Made by a program: the position numbers and the translations under genes | In this document: positions 34,500 through 45,542 of the stretch, one piece after another | How the letters are laid out: each line of letters begins with the position of its first letter | How positions within the stretch are numbered: position 1 is the stretch's first letter | The notes under the pieces: model-generated | Databases searched by the model: none | What the model was told of the DNA's origin: nothing | What the model saw: only the letters and a program-made list of their open reading frames with translations | Assembly: GCF_007828865.1 (NCBI RefSeq) | Contig: NZ_VIVK01000001.1 | Span: forward strand, 1,364,001 to 1,428,000 | Reading direction: 5' to 3' | DNA from: Kribbella amoyensis | GTDB lineage: Bacteria; Actinomycetota; Actinomycetes; Propionibacteriales; Kribbellaceae | DNA length: 64,000 bases

Positions 34500-34536
34500 A
34501 AGCCGTGTTTGTCAACCGAGTGTCCGGGCCGCGGTC

Positions 34537-34542
34537 TAGGCT
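34537..34542 (+). promoter_or_regulatory. Candidate leaderless -10 box of the LacI-family gene
   Basis: TAGGCT ends seven bases before ATG 34550, which fits a transcript that begins at the start codon. No Shine-Dalgarno is present. Confidence 0.45.
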
Positions 34543-34549
34543 CGTCCCC

Positions 34550-35557
34550 ATGTCCGGACGCAGGCCCACCCTCAAGGACATCGCGGCGGAGACCGGCCTC
34601 TCGATGGCGGCGGTGTCCTACGCGCTCCGCGGTCTGCACGGGACCCCGGAGACCCGGCAGCGGGTCCAGGAGGCCGCGGACCGGCTCGGGTACCAGGCGG
34701 ATCCGGTCGCCCGCGCGCTCGCGTCCGGCCGGAGTGGTTCCGTCGGCGTGCTCTGCGCCTCGCTCGAGGACCTCTGGCAGCAGCGACTCGCGGCCGCGCT
34801 CGGCCGGGAGCTGCTCGCCCCGGACCGGAACGCCTGGATCATCGACTCGGCCGGCGACGGCGACCGCCAGCTGGAACTGGCCCAGCACCTCGTCGACCAT
34901 CGCGCCGACGCGATCGTGGTGATCCCGATCGACCCGGCCGCGCCGGGCTGGGCCGCCATCGCGCGGCAGGCCCCGGTGATCGCGATCGGCGACGAGCTGC
35001 CCGCCGCGAAGGCGAAGTCGGAGGTCCTGTTCGACAACGAGACCGGCATCAGTACGGCGCTGCGCCGGCTGGCCGACGCGGGTCACCGGACCGTCGCCGT
35101 GCTCAGCCCACAACGCCGCTTCGGCAGCGAGCGCCCCTCGGAGGAGATCGCCCAGCGGGTCGCGTTCGAGCTCGGCCTGAAGATCCTGATCGCGCCGTGC
35201 ACGCACGACCTGACCGGCGCGGCCGAGGTGGCCCGCACCCTGCTGACCGGCAACCCGCGGCCGACCGGCGTGCTCGCGCTCGCCGACTCGATGGCCTTCG
35301 GGGTGTACGCCGCGTGCGCCGAGCTCGGCATCCGGCTGCCGCAGGACCTGTCCCTGCTCGGCTACGACGACCAGCCGATGTCCCAGCTGCTCACGCCGCC
35401 GCTGACCACGCTGCACTGGCCGCTCGACGACCTGGTCGCCGATGTGGTCGCCCGCGTCACCTCGGCCGTCGACACCAACCGCCGGGTCCGGCGGACCACC
35501 GTGACGCCCATCCTGATCGAGCGCGGCTCGGTCGCCGCCCCGCCCGCGAAGGCGTGA
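34550..35557 (+). CDS. LacI family transcriptional regulator
   Basis: A 335-aa regulator. The N-terminal helix-turn-helix reads PTLKDIAAETGLSMAAVSYA with the hinge RLGYQADPVARALASGRSGS, and residues 65-335 form a periplasmic-binding-protein-like sensor domain (VGVLCASLEDLWQQRLAAAL, GVLALADSMAFGVYAACAEL, LSLLGYDDQPMSQLLTPPLT). It probably represses itself and the divergent amidohydrolase and cupin genes through the two palindromes at 34463-34499. The inducer is unknown; LacI proteins also sense non-sugar ligands. Confidence 0.95.
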   Translation: MSGRRPTLKDIAAETGLSMAAVSYALRGLHGTPETRQRVQEAADRLGYQADPVARALASGRSGSVGVLCASLEDLWQQRLAAALGRELLAPDRNAWIIDSAGDGDRQLELAQHLVDHRADAIVVIPIDPAAPGWAAIARQAPVIAIGDELPAAKAKSEVLFDNETGISTALRRLADAGHRTVAVLSPQRRFGSERPSEEIAQRVAFELGLKILIAPCTHDLTGAAEVARTLLTGNPRPTGVLALADSMAFGVYAACAELGIRLPQDLSLLGYDDQPMSQLLTPPLTTLHWPLDDLVADVVARVTSAVDTNRRVRRTTVTPILIERGSVAAPPAKA

Positions 35558-35577
35558 CGGCGAGCCGGATGCACCCA

Positions 35578-35594
35578 CGACGGTCACACCGTCG
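35578..35594 (+). terminator. Short hairpin after the LacI-family gene
   Basis: CGACGGT-CAC-ACCGTCG is a perfect 7-bp stem followed by an A/T-rich stretch, 20 bp after the stop codon. The remaining 56 bp to the convergent GAF gene hold only an unusually A/T-rich patch. Confidence 0.5.
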
Positions 35595-35650
35595 AAATTA
35601 GACCAATCAAGTGGACTTAAATTTCACCGTCCAGCATGTGAACAATCTGC

Positions 35651-37099
35651 TCAGTCAGTGAGGCGCCGCAGCCGGGCCGTGACCGCGGCGCGGCGGGGGT
35701 CGTCGGCGGGCAGCCAGTGCGCCAGGGACTCGAAGACCTCCAGGTCCTCGGCGCCGACCGAGGTGTCCGCGTACCGCCAGAGCAGGTCGGAGTCGCCGGA
35801 GTCCAGCACCGCCCCGCGCAGGGTGACGTCGAGCTCGTCCCGTTCGGCGCGCAGGGCCGGGGCGTCGGAGCGGCCGAGCAGCGGTCCGCTGTACTGGTCG
35901 AGGGCGCGGGCCAGATCGCCGGTACGGACGGCGCGCTGGACGTCGGTCACGTCACCGCTGACGTCGGCCACGATCCGGTACGGCTTGGTGTCCAGGACGC
36001 CGTCGCCGAGCAGGTTGCGCAGCCGGTGCATCTCCGCGCGGACCGTCGTCGGATTGCCCTCGTCGCCGTACAGCTGCAGCATCAGCTGCTCGGCGGTGAG
36101 TCCGGCCGGGTGCAGCAGCAACAGCGCGAGGACCTCGGCCCGGCGCAGCGTCAACGCGATCTCACGACCACCGACCACGGCGATCGGTTGCCCCGAGCCC
36201 AGAAGCTTGAGCCGGAGCGAGGCGCGTCGGCGGCGGGCCGCGCCCGGGATGCGCAGCAGGAAGCCCTCGTCGAGCTGCTCGACGACCCCCTCCCGGCCAT
36301 CGCCGAGATCGATGCGATCGGTACCGGGCGGGACGTTCAGCCGGTCCGGCAACCAGGCCAGCGGCTGGACCGCGAGGACCCGGCCGGTCGGCGTCAGCAA
36401 GGCGCCCGGGGCGTCTCCCAACGCGATCAGGTGCCGCATGTTGCGGGCCCGCAGCACCTCGTCGGCCGCGGCCATCCGGACCCGGAGCTGACCCTCGGCG
36501 AGCTTGGCCGCCGCGGTCACCAGCGCCATCATCGCCGGATGCACGGTCCGCAGCGGGCCGGAGACGTCGACGGCGCCGAGCAGCTTGCCGGTGTCCGGGT
36601 CGTGGACAGGCGCGGCCGCACACGTCCACGCGTGGATCCGGCGGACCAGGTGCTCGGCCGAGTGGATCTGGACCGGCTGGTCGGCCGCCAGCGCGGTCCC
36701 CATCCCGTTGGTCCCGATCGCGTCCTCGGCCCAGACCGCGCCCTCGGACAGGGCGATCCGGTCGGCCTGCCGGCGGACCTCGGCGGCACCCTCGCGCCAG
36801 AGGATCAGCCCCTGCGCGTCGGTGACGATCATGATGTGCGACGCCTCGTCGGCGATCGTGGTCAGCGTCTGCCGCAGGATCGGCAACACGGCGTACAGCG
36901 GGTGGCCGGACCGCAGCTCCTCCAGCCGATCGCCGGACACCACCACCGGCGGCGCGTCCAGCTCGGGATCGACCAGCGCCGCGAGGGACCGTTGCCAGGA
37001 CTCCGCGACGAGTGGGCGTGGCACGCCGGGCACCCGGCCACCGCCGAGCACCTCGTCGTACAGCTCACTGAGCCGGCGGGCCTGCTCCGGTGGGTCCAC
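35651..37099 (-). CDS. GAF-domain transcriptional regulator (AcoR-like N-terminus)
   Basis: A 482-aa regulator. Residues about 75-200 form a GAF domain like that of AcoR-type activators ([56 protein letters not shown]). The C-terminal part, from about residue 300, has a winged-helix, SARP/BTAD-like segment ([37 protein letters not shown]). There is no sigma-54 AAA+ domain. GTG start with GAGG upstream. It is divergent from the aldehyde dehydrogenase gene, a common actinobacterial pairing in which it activates aldehyde or alcohol oxidation. Confidence 0.85.
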   Translation of the reverse strand: MDPPEQARRLSELYDEVLGGGRVPGVPRPLVAESWQRSLAALVDPELDAPPVVVSGDRLEELRSGHPLYAVLPILRQTLTTIADEASHIMIVTDAQGLILWREGAAEVRRQADRIALSEGAVWAEDAIGTNGMGTALAADQPVQIHSAEHLVRRIHAWTCAAAPVHDPDTGKLLGAVDVSGPLRTVHPAMMALVTAAAKLAEGQLRVRMAAADEVLRARNMRHLIALGDAPGALLTPTGRVLAVQPLAWLPDRLNVPPGTDRIDLGDGREGVVEQLDEGFLLRIPGAARRRRASLRLKLLGSGQPIAVVGGREIALTLRRAEVLALLLLHPAGLTAEQLMLQLYGDEGNPTTVRAEMHRLRNLLGDGVLDTKPYRIVADVSGDVTDVQRAVRTGDLARALDQYSGPLLGRSDAPALRAERDELDVTLRGAVLDSGDSDLLWRYADTSVGAEDLEVFESLAHWLPADDPRRAAVTARLRRLTD

Positions 37100-37146
37100 G
37101 CTTCAGCCTCGCTTGGAATCGGCGGCTGTTCAAGACCACAACCCTA

Positions 37147-37165
37147 TGCAACGTCCGTGCAACGT
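37147..37165. promoter_or_regulatory. Direct repeat TGCAACGT x2 in the divergent promoter region
   Basis: TGCAACGT occurs at 37147 and again at 37158, 11 bp apart, in the 109-bp gap between the GAF regulator and the aldehyde dehydrogenase. One-turn spacing suggests tandem binding of a regulator to one face of DNA. Confidence 0.45.
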
Positions 37166-37208
37166 CGCGCGCTCTAGCTTGTCGGGCACCAGCACCGCAG
37201 GAGGACCA

Positions 37209-38732
<1,524 letters not shown>

Positions 38733-38743
38733 GCGAGCCGGCG

Positions 38744-39121
38744 ATGGTCGACAGGGTGTCCCTCACGGACGAGGCGGCGGAGCTGCTCCGCCGGCTCACC
38801 GAGATGCACGGTCCGCTGATGTTCCACCAGTCCGGCGGGTGCTGCGACGGCAGTTCCCCGATGTGTTACCCGGACGGGGAGTTCAGAACGGGGTCGGCGG
38901 ACGTGCATCTGGGCAACTTGACCGTCGACGGACTGGCGCAGCCGATCGGCTTCTGGATGTCGGCGAGCCAGTACGAGTACTGGAAGCACACCCACCTCAC
39001 CGTCGACGTGGTCAAAGGTCGTGGCAGCGGGTTCTCCGTCGAAGCCCCCGAAGGCGTCCGCTTCCTGATCCGGTCCCGCTTGTTCAGTGATGAAGAGTCC
39101 CGAGAACTGGGCATGCTCTGA
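38744..39121 (+). CDS. DUF779 family protein
   Basis: A 125-aa protein of the DUF779 family, typically encoded just after an aldehyde dehydrogenase. The Cys-rich motif HQSGGCCDGSSPMCYPDGEF near residue 28 could bind a metal. Later motifs are YWKHTHLTVDVVKGRGSGFS and EGVRFLIRSRLF. No signal peptide. It is co-transcribed with the dehydrogenase; the function is unknown, perhaps enzyme maturation or aldehyde sensing. Confidence 0.9.
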   Translation: MVDRVSLTDEAAELLRRLTEMHGPLMFHQSGGCCDGSSPMCYPDGEFRTGSADVHLGNLTVDGLAQPIGFWMSASQYEYWKHTHLTVDVVKGRGSGFSVEAPEGVRFLIRSRLFSDEESRELGML

Positions 39122-39135
39122 CCCAAGCTCCCGGT

Positions 39136-39165
39136 GGTGGTGCCGCAGCGCCACGCGGCACCACC
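39136..39165. terminator. Terminator between the DUF779 and GH116 genes
   Basis: A perfect 11-bp stem, GGTGGTGCCGC with GCGGCACCACC, and an 8-nt loop lie 14 bp after the DUF779 stop and before the stop of the convergent glycosidase gene. Confidence 0.75.
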
Positions 39166-39229
39166 CCGGGCCAAGAACGAGTGCCGACCGTCCGGTGGCG
39201 TTGCCGGGCGGCCGGCGCTCTCTTTCGTC

Positions 39230-41728
39230 TCAGGTCAGACGCACGACCAGAGGGCTGCCGGGGACGACTGCTGCCGAGTCGGTCGGGATCGCTGCGCCGT
39301 CGACCTGGATGGTCTTCAGGTCGAGCTGGCCGGAGTGGCATTCGATGGTCAGCTCGTCGGCCGTTCGGTGGGCAACACCCCAGCCGGTACCCGCGACGAA
39401 CGGGAGCCGCCAGCCGTCCTCCGAGCGCGCCAGCTCCATCGGGGCGAAGGCGACGGTCCCGGTGAGAGCGTTGTAGCGGAAGCCGGCCAGCGCTTCCAGG
39501 ACAGACCAGCCGGCCGCGTTGCGGATGTAGTGGTCACCGCACTCGATCGGGTTGAACGGGTTGCGCCGCGTTCCGTCGTACCGGTCCCACAGGCCACGCA
39601 GGATCGCCTGGCCCTCGTCGACCAGGCCCTCGTACAGGCAGTGCGCGGCGACCTGGTGCTCGGATCCGGTCCACACCTCGTCGCAGTACCGGGTCGGTAC
39701 CGCGGGACGCCCGCCGTGCGGCCACGTGCACATCAGCAGCCCCGTGTCGTCCCCGTCGGCGAACACGCGGTACGGGTGGTCGAACCCGTCGAACCCGGTC
39801 CGCAGGTTGTGCCGTACTACGTTGCGCAGCGCGGTGCGGACGTGGTCGGCGGGGAGGATGTACCCGAGGTCGAGCTGGTGCGCCCACCACTGGCCGATCA
39901 GCTGGTCCGCGAGGCAGCCGTCGCCCCACTGGAAGTCCTGGTTCTCCTCCGGCGACAGCACCTGCCGGTAGTACTCACCGGTGAACAGCAGCTCGTCGTA
40001 CGCCTTGCTGCCCGCCTCGAACAACGCCCGGTACGGCTTCGCGTCGTCCCCGACCAGCAGCGCCATCTCCTCGGCAGCCCGCAACGCGGCGAGCCAGTAC
40101 GTCCCCATGAACGAGTTGACCCCGCACAGGTCGATGTCGTGCGTACTCGGCTGGATCCCGCGCAGCACCCCGGTACCGTCCGGGTCCCACTTGTCCCGGA
40201 TGTGCTGGAGCAACCGGACGACGTTGGGCCACCGCTCACCCAGCCACTCCAGCCCGGCTCCCTGGCGGACCTCGCGGTACGTCTTCAGCACGTTCCCGAG
40301 CATGCCGTCGAGCGCCGGCTCCTCGGGCCCACCGATCACCACGTCCCACAGCTGCCGGTGGTACGTCGGGGCGATCACGCGGTGCGGGATGTACCCCTCG
40401 GGCGCCTGCATCACGTCGTACTCCGTGTCCCGCATGTTCCGCTCCAACGCGGGGAAGAGCCGGGACAAGGTCTGTTCGTAGTTCCACACGTGGGTGCAGT
40501 TCAGCGGGCACGAACCGCCGTACCGGCCGCCCCACATCGCCGTGGACGCACCGAGCACTCCCTCGAACCCGAACACTGTGCCGTCGGCCGTCCGGAACAC
40601 AGTGGGGCTCCGCACGTCGGCGACCAGCGCGGCGAGCCGTGCACCGGCCTCCCCAGGCAACGTGCTCTTGGTGAACGCGTCCGCCCAGTCCTGACCCGCG
40701 GCGGCCAGGTCGTTCCACTGTGCGGTCAACGCCTCGGCGGCGGCGACCGCGTCGGGCTGTGCCTGCGTGTACGCGTTGCCGAGCCAGAAGCGGGTGTGCC
40801 CGTAGTCCATCCGGCGCGCACCGAACTGCGGGAAGTCGACATACCGATTCGGGAAGTGCCACGCGATCAGGAACCGCAGCCGCACCGTCTCCCCCGCGCC
40901 CAGCTTGAACGGCGCCGCGAGTCCGCCGTTCCACGTGGTCCCCGGAGCACTGGGGCCGTCCGCGACGACGGGGCGCTTCGACGGCCGCCCGACCAGGAAG
41001 GAGGCGAACTGCTCGGGCGAGGCCCACTGCGCGTACGCCTGTGTGCCGGCGGCATCCGCGCTAAGTACTAGTTGGCCCGCGCCCGCGTGGTCGGCCGGGA
41101 GCGTGCTGTTCTCCATCACGAGCGAGGTCCAGCCGTCCCGCTCGCGGGCGCGGTTCGTGTTGCCGCCGTACAGGCCGCACGCGACACCGTCGATCGGAGT
41201 GACGCCGTCCCAGCCGACCGAGTTCTGCAGGGCGCCGCCGAGCCAACCGTGCAGCTCGACGTCACCCGGGTTGTGCAGCGTGAAGGTGAACGCGGCCACA
41301 GGTTGCGAACTCGCGGCCGCGTCCAACGGGACCAGCGGGTTGAACGCCTCCAGGCTCACGTCCACCGGCAGGTCGGTGTCGAAGTCGATCCTCGCGTTCG
41401 GGTACACCGCGGTCACTGTGGCCGCGCCGATCGACGGCAGCACCTCGTGCAACCTGCGCTCCCCGGCCGGGATCACGTCGTCGGTGACCAGCGGGGTGTT
41501 CGTTGCCTCCAGCAAAGGCCCTTGCAGCAGCCGGACCTCGTCCACGGGCGGCTCGATCCGGGACAGCCGAAGCGCGAAGAAGCTGTCCGGGACGTAACCC
41601 TCGTGGTTGCCGATGTTGTGCAGCTGCCACTGCCGCAGGGCGCCGTTGCCCGCCAGCGCGACGGTGCCGGTCCCCAGTCCACCGAGCGGCAGGGCGAAAT
41701 GCCGCAGGTGCTCACCGGTGTAGTGCAT
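39230..41728 (-). CDS. GH116 family glycoside hydrolase (GBA2-like beta-glucosidase)
   Basis: An 832-aa intracellular enzyme. Residues 1-340 match the N-terminal GH116 beta-domain (LPLGGLGTGTVALAGNGALR at the start) and 380-780 the (alpha/alpha)6 catalytic domain, with NCTHVWNYEQTLSRLFPALE, HDIDLCGVNSFMGTYWLAAL, TGEYYRQV and WTGSEHQVAAHCLYEGLVDE. The nucleophile Glu and acid/base Asp should lie in these motifs. GH116 enzymes act on beta-glucosides, beta-xylosides or glucosylceramide. No signal peptide, so it would process sugars brought in by the linked ABC importer. Its ATG lies inside the end of the YesL-like gene. Confidence 0.9.
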   Translation of the reverse strand: MHYTGEHLRHFALPLGGLGTGTVALAGNGALRQWQLHNIGNHEGYVPDSFFALRLSRIEPPVDEVRLLQGPLLEATNTPLVTDDVIPAGERRLHEVLPSIGAATVTAVYPNARIDFDTDLPVDVSLEAFNPLVPLDAAASSQPVAAFTFTLHNPGDVELHGWLGGALQNSVGWDGVTPIDGVACGLYGGNTNRARERDGWTSLVMENSTLPADHAGAGQLVLSADAAGTQAYAQWASPEQFASFLVGRPSKRPVVADGPSAPGTTWNGGLAAPFKLGAGETVRLRFLIAWHFPNRYVDFPQFGARRMDYGHTRFWLGNAYTQAQPDAVAAAEALTAQWNDLAAAGQDWADAFTKSTLPGEAGARLAALVADVRSPTVFRTADGTVFGFEGVLGASTAMWGGRYGGSCPLNCTHVWNYEQTLSRLFPALERNMRDTEYDVMQAPEGYIPHRVIAPTYHRQLWDVVIGGPEEPALDGMLGNVLKTYREVRQGAGLEWLGERWPNVVRLLQHIRDKWDPDGTGVLRGIQPSTHDIDLCGVNSFMGTYWLAALRAAEEMALLVGDDAKPYRALFEAGSKAYDELLFTGEYYRQVLSPEENQDFQWGDGCLADQLIGQWWAHQLDLGYILPADHVRTALRNVVRHNLRTGFDGFDHPYRVFADGDDTGLLMCTWPHGGRPAVPTRYCDEVWTGSEHQVAAHCLYEGLVDEGQAILRGLWDRYDGTRRNPFNPIECGDHYIRNAAGWSVLEALAGFRYNALTGTVAFAPMELARSEDGWRLPFVAGTGWGVAHRTADELTIECHSGQLDLKTIQVDGAAIPTDSAAVVPGSPLVVRLT

Positions 41729-42359
41729 GCAGGTTCTCCGTCCGATAGACAGTCCAGGTCCCGGCCGAGGCGAGCAACGCCACCGGACCGGGCGCGAGCA
41801 ACAACAGGGACGCGGCAACCGATACGCCGAGCAGCATCGCGACCACGACGACCGACACGACACCGAGCGGGATCCACGGGCTCCGAGCCACCAGGGTGAG
41901 CGCGGTCAACCACAGCTCCTTGCCGCGCAGCCCCGCGGTCACCCGCAGACTGAAGGCACTGAAGGACGCGAGTACGGCGAGCACCGACGCGCATCCGCTG
42001 ATCCCCAGCGGCACAAGCATCACGGTGCTCCCCGCGAGCGACCAGTTGACCAGAGCAACGGCAGCCAGGACGCCCGGCACGATGCCGACCGCGAGGCCGT
42101 GACGCCAGTAACGCCTGATGTTCCGGAACAACAACGCGACCCCACCGGCGTCACGGAGTACGACCGAGTCCGTGGACGCGACCAGGCCCGCCCACACCGG
42201 GGATACGAGCAGGACGCTCAGCAGGATCGCGAACGGGCCCATCCCTGGAAGGACGGCGACGACGGCGGCGAACGCCGTACAGACGAGGACACCGGAGACC
42301 GCCAGCAACGGCAGCTCGTGCCAGAGCGCGCGGAGTGCGGCCGGAAGGCGATCGGTCAT
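41712..42359 (-). CDS. YesL/DUF624-like membrane protein
   Basis: A 215-aa protein with about five hydrophobic segments (for example LPLLAVSGVLVCTAFAAVVA and FAILLSVLLVSPVWAGLVAS). Length and its place within a sugar ABC operon match YesL/DUF624 proteins, often found beside carbohydrate importers. Its ATG overlaps the upstream permease stop (ATGA) and its own end overlaps the glycosidase gene by 17 bp. Role unknown. Confidence 0.72.
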   Translation of the reverse strand: MTDRLPAALRALWHELPLLAVSGVLVCTAFAAVVAVLPGMGPFAILLSVLLVSPVWAGLVASTDSVVLRDAGGVALLFRNIRRYWRHGLAVGIVPGVLAAVALVNWSLAGSTVMLVPLGISGCASVLAVLASFSAFSLRVTAGLRGKELWLTALTLVARSPWIPLGVVSVVVVAMLLGVSVAASLLLLAPGPVALLASAGTWTVYRTENLHALHR

Positions 42360-43168
42360 GCGCGCAACCCGGTGGTCGCGATGGACGCGATGAACGACCG
42401 CTGGAAGATCAGGAACAGCACCAGGATCGGCAGCACCACCAGGGTGATCGCGGCGAACAGCACCACCGCCGGGCCACCGCCCATCGCGCCCTGCAGCGAC
42501 ACCAGGCCGACCGGCAGGGTCATCTTCTCCGGCGACGACAGGAAGATGTACGGCCAGAAGAAGTTGTTCCAGGACGCCTCGAAGACGAAGATCCCGAGCG
42601 CGGTCAGGCCGGGCCGGGCGAGCGGCAGGATGACCCGGAACAGGATCCAGAAGTGCCCGGCGCCGTCCATGATCGCGGCCTCGTCCAGCTCCCGCGGGAT
42701 CGACGCGATGTACTGGCGCAGGAAGAAGATGCCGAACACGTTCACCAACGCCGGCAGCCAGATCGCCACCGTGGTGTCCACCAGGTGCAGCCAGCGCATC
42801 AGCACGAACACCGGGACGACGGTCAGCTGCACCGGGACCACCAACGCGGCGAGCAGCACCATGAAGATCTGATCGCGCCCCGGGAACCGCAACCGGGAGA
42901 ACGCGTACGCGGCCAGGGCGCTGGTCAGCAACGAGCCGGCCGTCGTGATCACCGCGATCTGCAGGCTGTTCCAGGCCATCTGCGCGAACGGGATCAGGTC
43001 CGGGACCTGGCGGAAGTTCTCCAGCGTCGGCGGACTCGGGATCCACTGCGGCGGCAGCTGGAAGGCGTCGATCGGCTGCGACAGCGCGGTGACGACCAGC
43101 CAGACCAGCGGCGCGATCATCAGCAACCCGCCGAGCACGAGGACGAGGTCGAGCAGCTTGCCCTTCAC
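42356..43168 (-). CDS. Carbohydrate ABC transporter permease (MalG type)
   Basis: A 270-aa CUT1-family permease with six transmembrane segments and the EAA loop ELDEAAIMDGAGHFWILFRV. GTG 43168 overlaps the stop of the partner permease (GTGA). It forms the channel with the MalF-type subunit; no ATPase is encoded in the operon, so a shared MsiK-like ATPase elsewhere is expected. Confidence 0.92.
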   Translation of the reverse strand: MKGKLLDLVLVLGGLLMIAPLVWLVVTALSQPIDAFQLPPQWIPSPPTLENFRQVPDLIPFAQMAWNSLQIAVITTAGSLLTSALAAYAFSRLRFPGRDQIFMVLLAALVVPVQLTVVPVFVLMRWLHLVDTTVAIWLPALVNVFGIFFLRQYIASIPRELDEAAIMDGAGHFWILFRVILPLARPGLTALGIFVFEASWNNFFWPYIFLSSPEKMTLPVGLVSLQGAMGGGPAVVLFAAITLVVLPILVLFLIFQRSFIASIATTGLRA

Positions 43169-44085
43169 TGGTGCACCCACTTCCGGCTCAACCGGAACTG
43201 CAGGCCGGTGACGATCATGATCACCACGAACAGCACCAGCGACAGCGCCGCGGCGTACCCGACCTCGAAGGACTGGAAGCCCTTCTCGTAGGTGTACTGC
43301 ACGATGCTGCGGGTGGCGCCGTCCGGACCGCCGTTGGTCATGATCACCATCGGGTCGAAGATCTGGAACGCGCCGATGAAGGTGATCACGGTCGCGAAGA
43401 AGATCGTCGGCGACATCACCGGCAGCGTCACACTCCAGAACCGCCACCACGCGTTCGCGCCGTCCACCCGGGCCGCCTCGTGCAACTGGGCCGGCACCGT
43501 CTGCAGCCCGGCCAGCAGGATGATGAAGGTGTACCCGATGGTGTGCCACCAGTCGACCACGATCAGCGTCGGCAGCGCCCAGGTCGGCGAGGCCAGCCAG
43601 TTCGTCGTCGGCAGGCCGAGCTCCGACAGATAGTGGGTGGCCAGCCCGAAGGTCGGATCGAGCACGTACTTCCAGACCAGCGCGACCGCCGCCCACGACA
43701 CCAGGAACGGGAAGAAGTACGCGGTCCGGACGAAGTACTTCGTGCCGCGCGTCATCGTCCGGTGCACCCCGAGCGCGAGCAGCATGCCGATCCCGATGTG
43801 CGTCACCACCGAGGCGATCGCGAACACGAACGTGTTCAGCACGGCCCGGATCGTCGCCTCGTCGGTGACCAGCTGGCGGAAGTTGTCCAGCCCGGCGAAC
43901 TCCGGCGTACTGAGCAGGTCCCAGTGGAACAGGCTCAGCCCGAACGCGGCCACCAGCGGCGCGGCGACGAAGACCAGGAACAACAGCACCGCGGGACTGA
44001 TGAACAGGTAGCCCGGCAACCAGTCCCGGCGTTGCTTGGGGGTCGGCTTCTCGGTTCTGGTCAGCTCCGCGACCGCGGTGGCCAT
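43165..44085 (-). CDS. Carbohydrate ABC transporter permease (MalF type)
   Basis: A 306-aa CUT1-family permease with six transmembrane segments, the first near LFISPAVLLFLVFVAAPLVA, and the EAA loop QLHEAARVDGANAWWRFWSV. It begins four bases after the binding-protein gene and is coupled to the next permease. Substrate is inferred as an oligosaccharide or glycoside cleaved by the GH116 enzyme. Confidence 0.92.
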   Translation of the reverse strand: MATAVAELTRTEKPTPKQRRDWLPGYLFISPAVLLFLVFVAAPLVAAFGLSLFHWDLLSTPEFAGLDNFRQLVTDEATIRAVLNTFVFAIASVVTHIGIGMLLALGVHRTMTRGTKYFVRTAYFFPFLVSWAAVALVWKYVLDPTFGLATHYLSELGLPTTNWLASPTWALPTLIVVDWWHTIGYTFIILLAGLQTVPAQLHEAARVDGANAWWRFWSVTLPVMSPTIFFATVITFIGAFQIFDPMVIMTNGGPDGATRSIVQYTYEKGFQSFEVGYAAALSLVLFVVIMIVTGLQFRLSRKWVHQ

Positions 44086-44089
44086 CGGT

Positions 44090-45415
44090 TCAGACCAGCC
44101 CCTCGAGTGCCGTCTGGGCCTTGCCGAGCGCGTCGGCCGGGGCGGCGTTGCCGGTCAGCACCTGCTTCCAGCCGTCCTCGATCGCCTTCTGGATCGCGGC
44201 GCCCTTGTCCGGCGACGGGATCGGGGTCGCGTAGCTCAGCGCCTGGTACAGCGACTCGGTGCCCTTCGGCGCGTCGGTCAGGAACGACTGGCTGTTCGCG
44301 ATCGACTTGCGGGCCGGGACGATCGTGCCGCCGAGCTGGGCGAAGAACGACGAGCCCTCCTTGGAGATCAGGAACTTGATGAAGGTCCAGGCATCGTCCT
44401 TCTGCTTGGACGCCTTCATGATCGGGTAGCCGTTCCAGCCGACCGGCGAGCCCTGCTCGACCTTGGTCGGCCACGGCACGATCCCCATCTTCGACTGGAA
44501 CTTGAGGTTCCGGATGCTGATGATCGGCCAGCGGCCGCCGCCGAACATGGCCAGCTTGCCCTGCGCGGCCGCGGTGGTCGCGTCGAACGTCCCACCCGGC
44601 GGCGGCGACAGCTTGTCCGCGACCAGGGCCCGGTTGAACTCGGCCGCCTCGATCACCTTCTGATCGTTGAACGTCGGCTTGGACCAGTCGTCGGTGAAGC
44701 TGCTCGTCCCGTTGGTGAGCAGCCACGGCATGATCGCCGCGAAGTACTCCGGACCCGCGGCGTACCCGAACGCGCCGGTCTTCGCCTTGATCTGCTCGCA
44801 CGCCTTGCGGAAGTCGTCCCAGGTCCACTTCGCGGTCGGCTCGGCAACGCCGGCCTTGGCGAAAAGGTCCTTGGAGTACCACATGCACATGGTGTTGAAC
44901 TCGCCCGGCAGGTAGTACGTCTTCCCGTCGGTGGAGCTGTACTTCTTGTTCCACTCGACCAGGTTCGGGTCCATGTCGGTGTAGTAGTCGTCGATCACCG
45001 CCTGGTCCTTGGCGATGTAGTCGTCGAGCGGGGCCAGCAGGCCCTTGGACGCGAACAGCCGCTGGCCCTCGGTGGCCACCTGGATCACGTCCGGGACCTG
45101 GCCGCCGGCCAACCGGGTGGACAGCTTGTTGAAGAAGTCGCCCCAGTTGGACAGCGGGATGCCCTCGGCCTTGAGCTTGATCTCCGGGTGCTGCTCGGTG
45201 AACTTCGCGAACAGCTTGTTCCAGGTCGCCTGCTGCTCGGCGGTGCCCATGTAGACGAAGGACAACTCCTTCGACGACGAGCCGCCGGCACCGTCGTCAC
45301 CACCGCAGGCGGACAGCGTCCCACCCGCGGCGGCGGCGATCGCGGTACCGCCGGCGGCGCGCAGGAAGCCACGGCGGCTGAGATTCGGCAGAGATCGATC
45401 GGTGGCAGGGCTCAT
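44090..45415 (-). CDS. Carbohydrate ABC transporter substrate-binding lipoprotein
   Basis: A 441-aa extracellular solute-binding protein family 1. The N-terminus has a twin-arginine (NLSRRGFLRAAGG) and a lipobox LSAC, so it is Tat-exported and lipid-anchored. The mature core has LSFVYMGTAEQQATWNKLFA, FTEQHPEIKLKAEGIP and FGGGRWPI. ATG 45415 is the first start that gives this leader; upstream in-frame sequence covers the operator. It delivers a sugar to the two permeases. Confidence 0.92.
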   Translation of the reverse strand: MSPATDRSLPNLSRRGFLRAAGGTAIAAAAGGTLSACGGDDGAGGSSSKELSFVYMGTAEQQATWNKLFAKFTEQHPEIKLKAEGIPLSNWGDFFNKLSTRLAGGQVPDVIQVATEGQRLFASKGLLAPLDDYIAKDQAVIDDYYTDMDPNLVEWNKKYSSTDGKTYYLPGEFNTMCMWYSKDLFAKAGVAEPTAKWTWDDFRKACEQIKAKTGAFGYAAGPEYFAAIMPWLLTNGTSSFTDDWSKPTFNDQKVIEAAEFNRALVADKLSPPPGGTFDATTAAAQGKLAMFGGGRWPIISIRNLKFQSKMGIVPWPTKVEQGSPVGWNGYPIMKASKQKDDAWTFIKFLISKEGSSFFAQLGGTIVPARKSIANSQSFLTDAPKGTESLYQALSYATPIPSPDKGAAIQKAIEDGWKQVLTGNAAPADALGKAQTALEGLV

Positions 45416-45470
45416 CGCGCTCGCTCCTCGAGACCGGCGCGACGACTCGTCACCAGCGGGTCCGCGCCTC

Positions 45471-45492
45471 GGCGGGAAATCGATTTCTCGCC
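45471..45492. promoter_or_regulatory. 22-bp palindromic operator upstream of the sugar-binding protein gene
   Basis: The core GAAATCGATTTC (45476-45487) is a perfect 12-bp palindrome, and the flanks extend the symmetry to 22 bp with one mismatched pair (GGCG...CGCC). It lies between fucU and the binding-protein gene. The form fits a LacI-family operator, but no LacI gene lies in this operon. Confidence 0.7.
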
Positions 45493-45542
45493 AGCATAGA
45501 GCCCGCCGCATCACCTCTGTCAAGGGTGTTCGATCAAATGGT

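Noticed and set aside
35595..35650. A/T-rich patch after the LacI gene as a phage attachment site
   Set aside because: No tRNA, integrase or direct repeat pair accompanies it.
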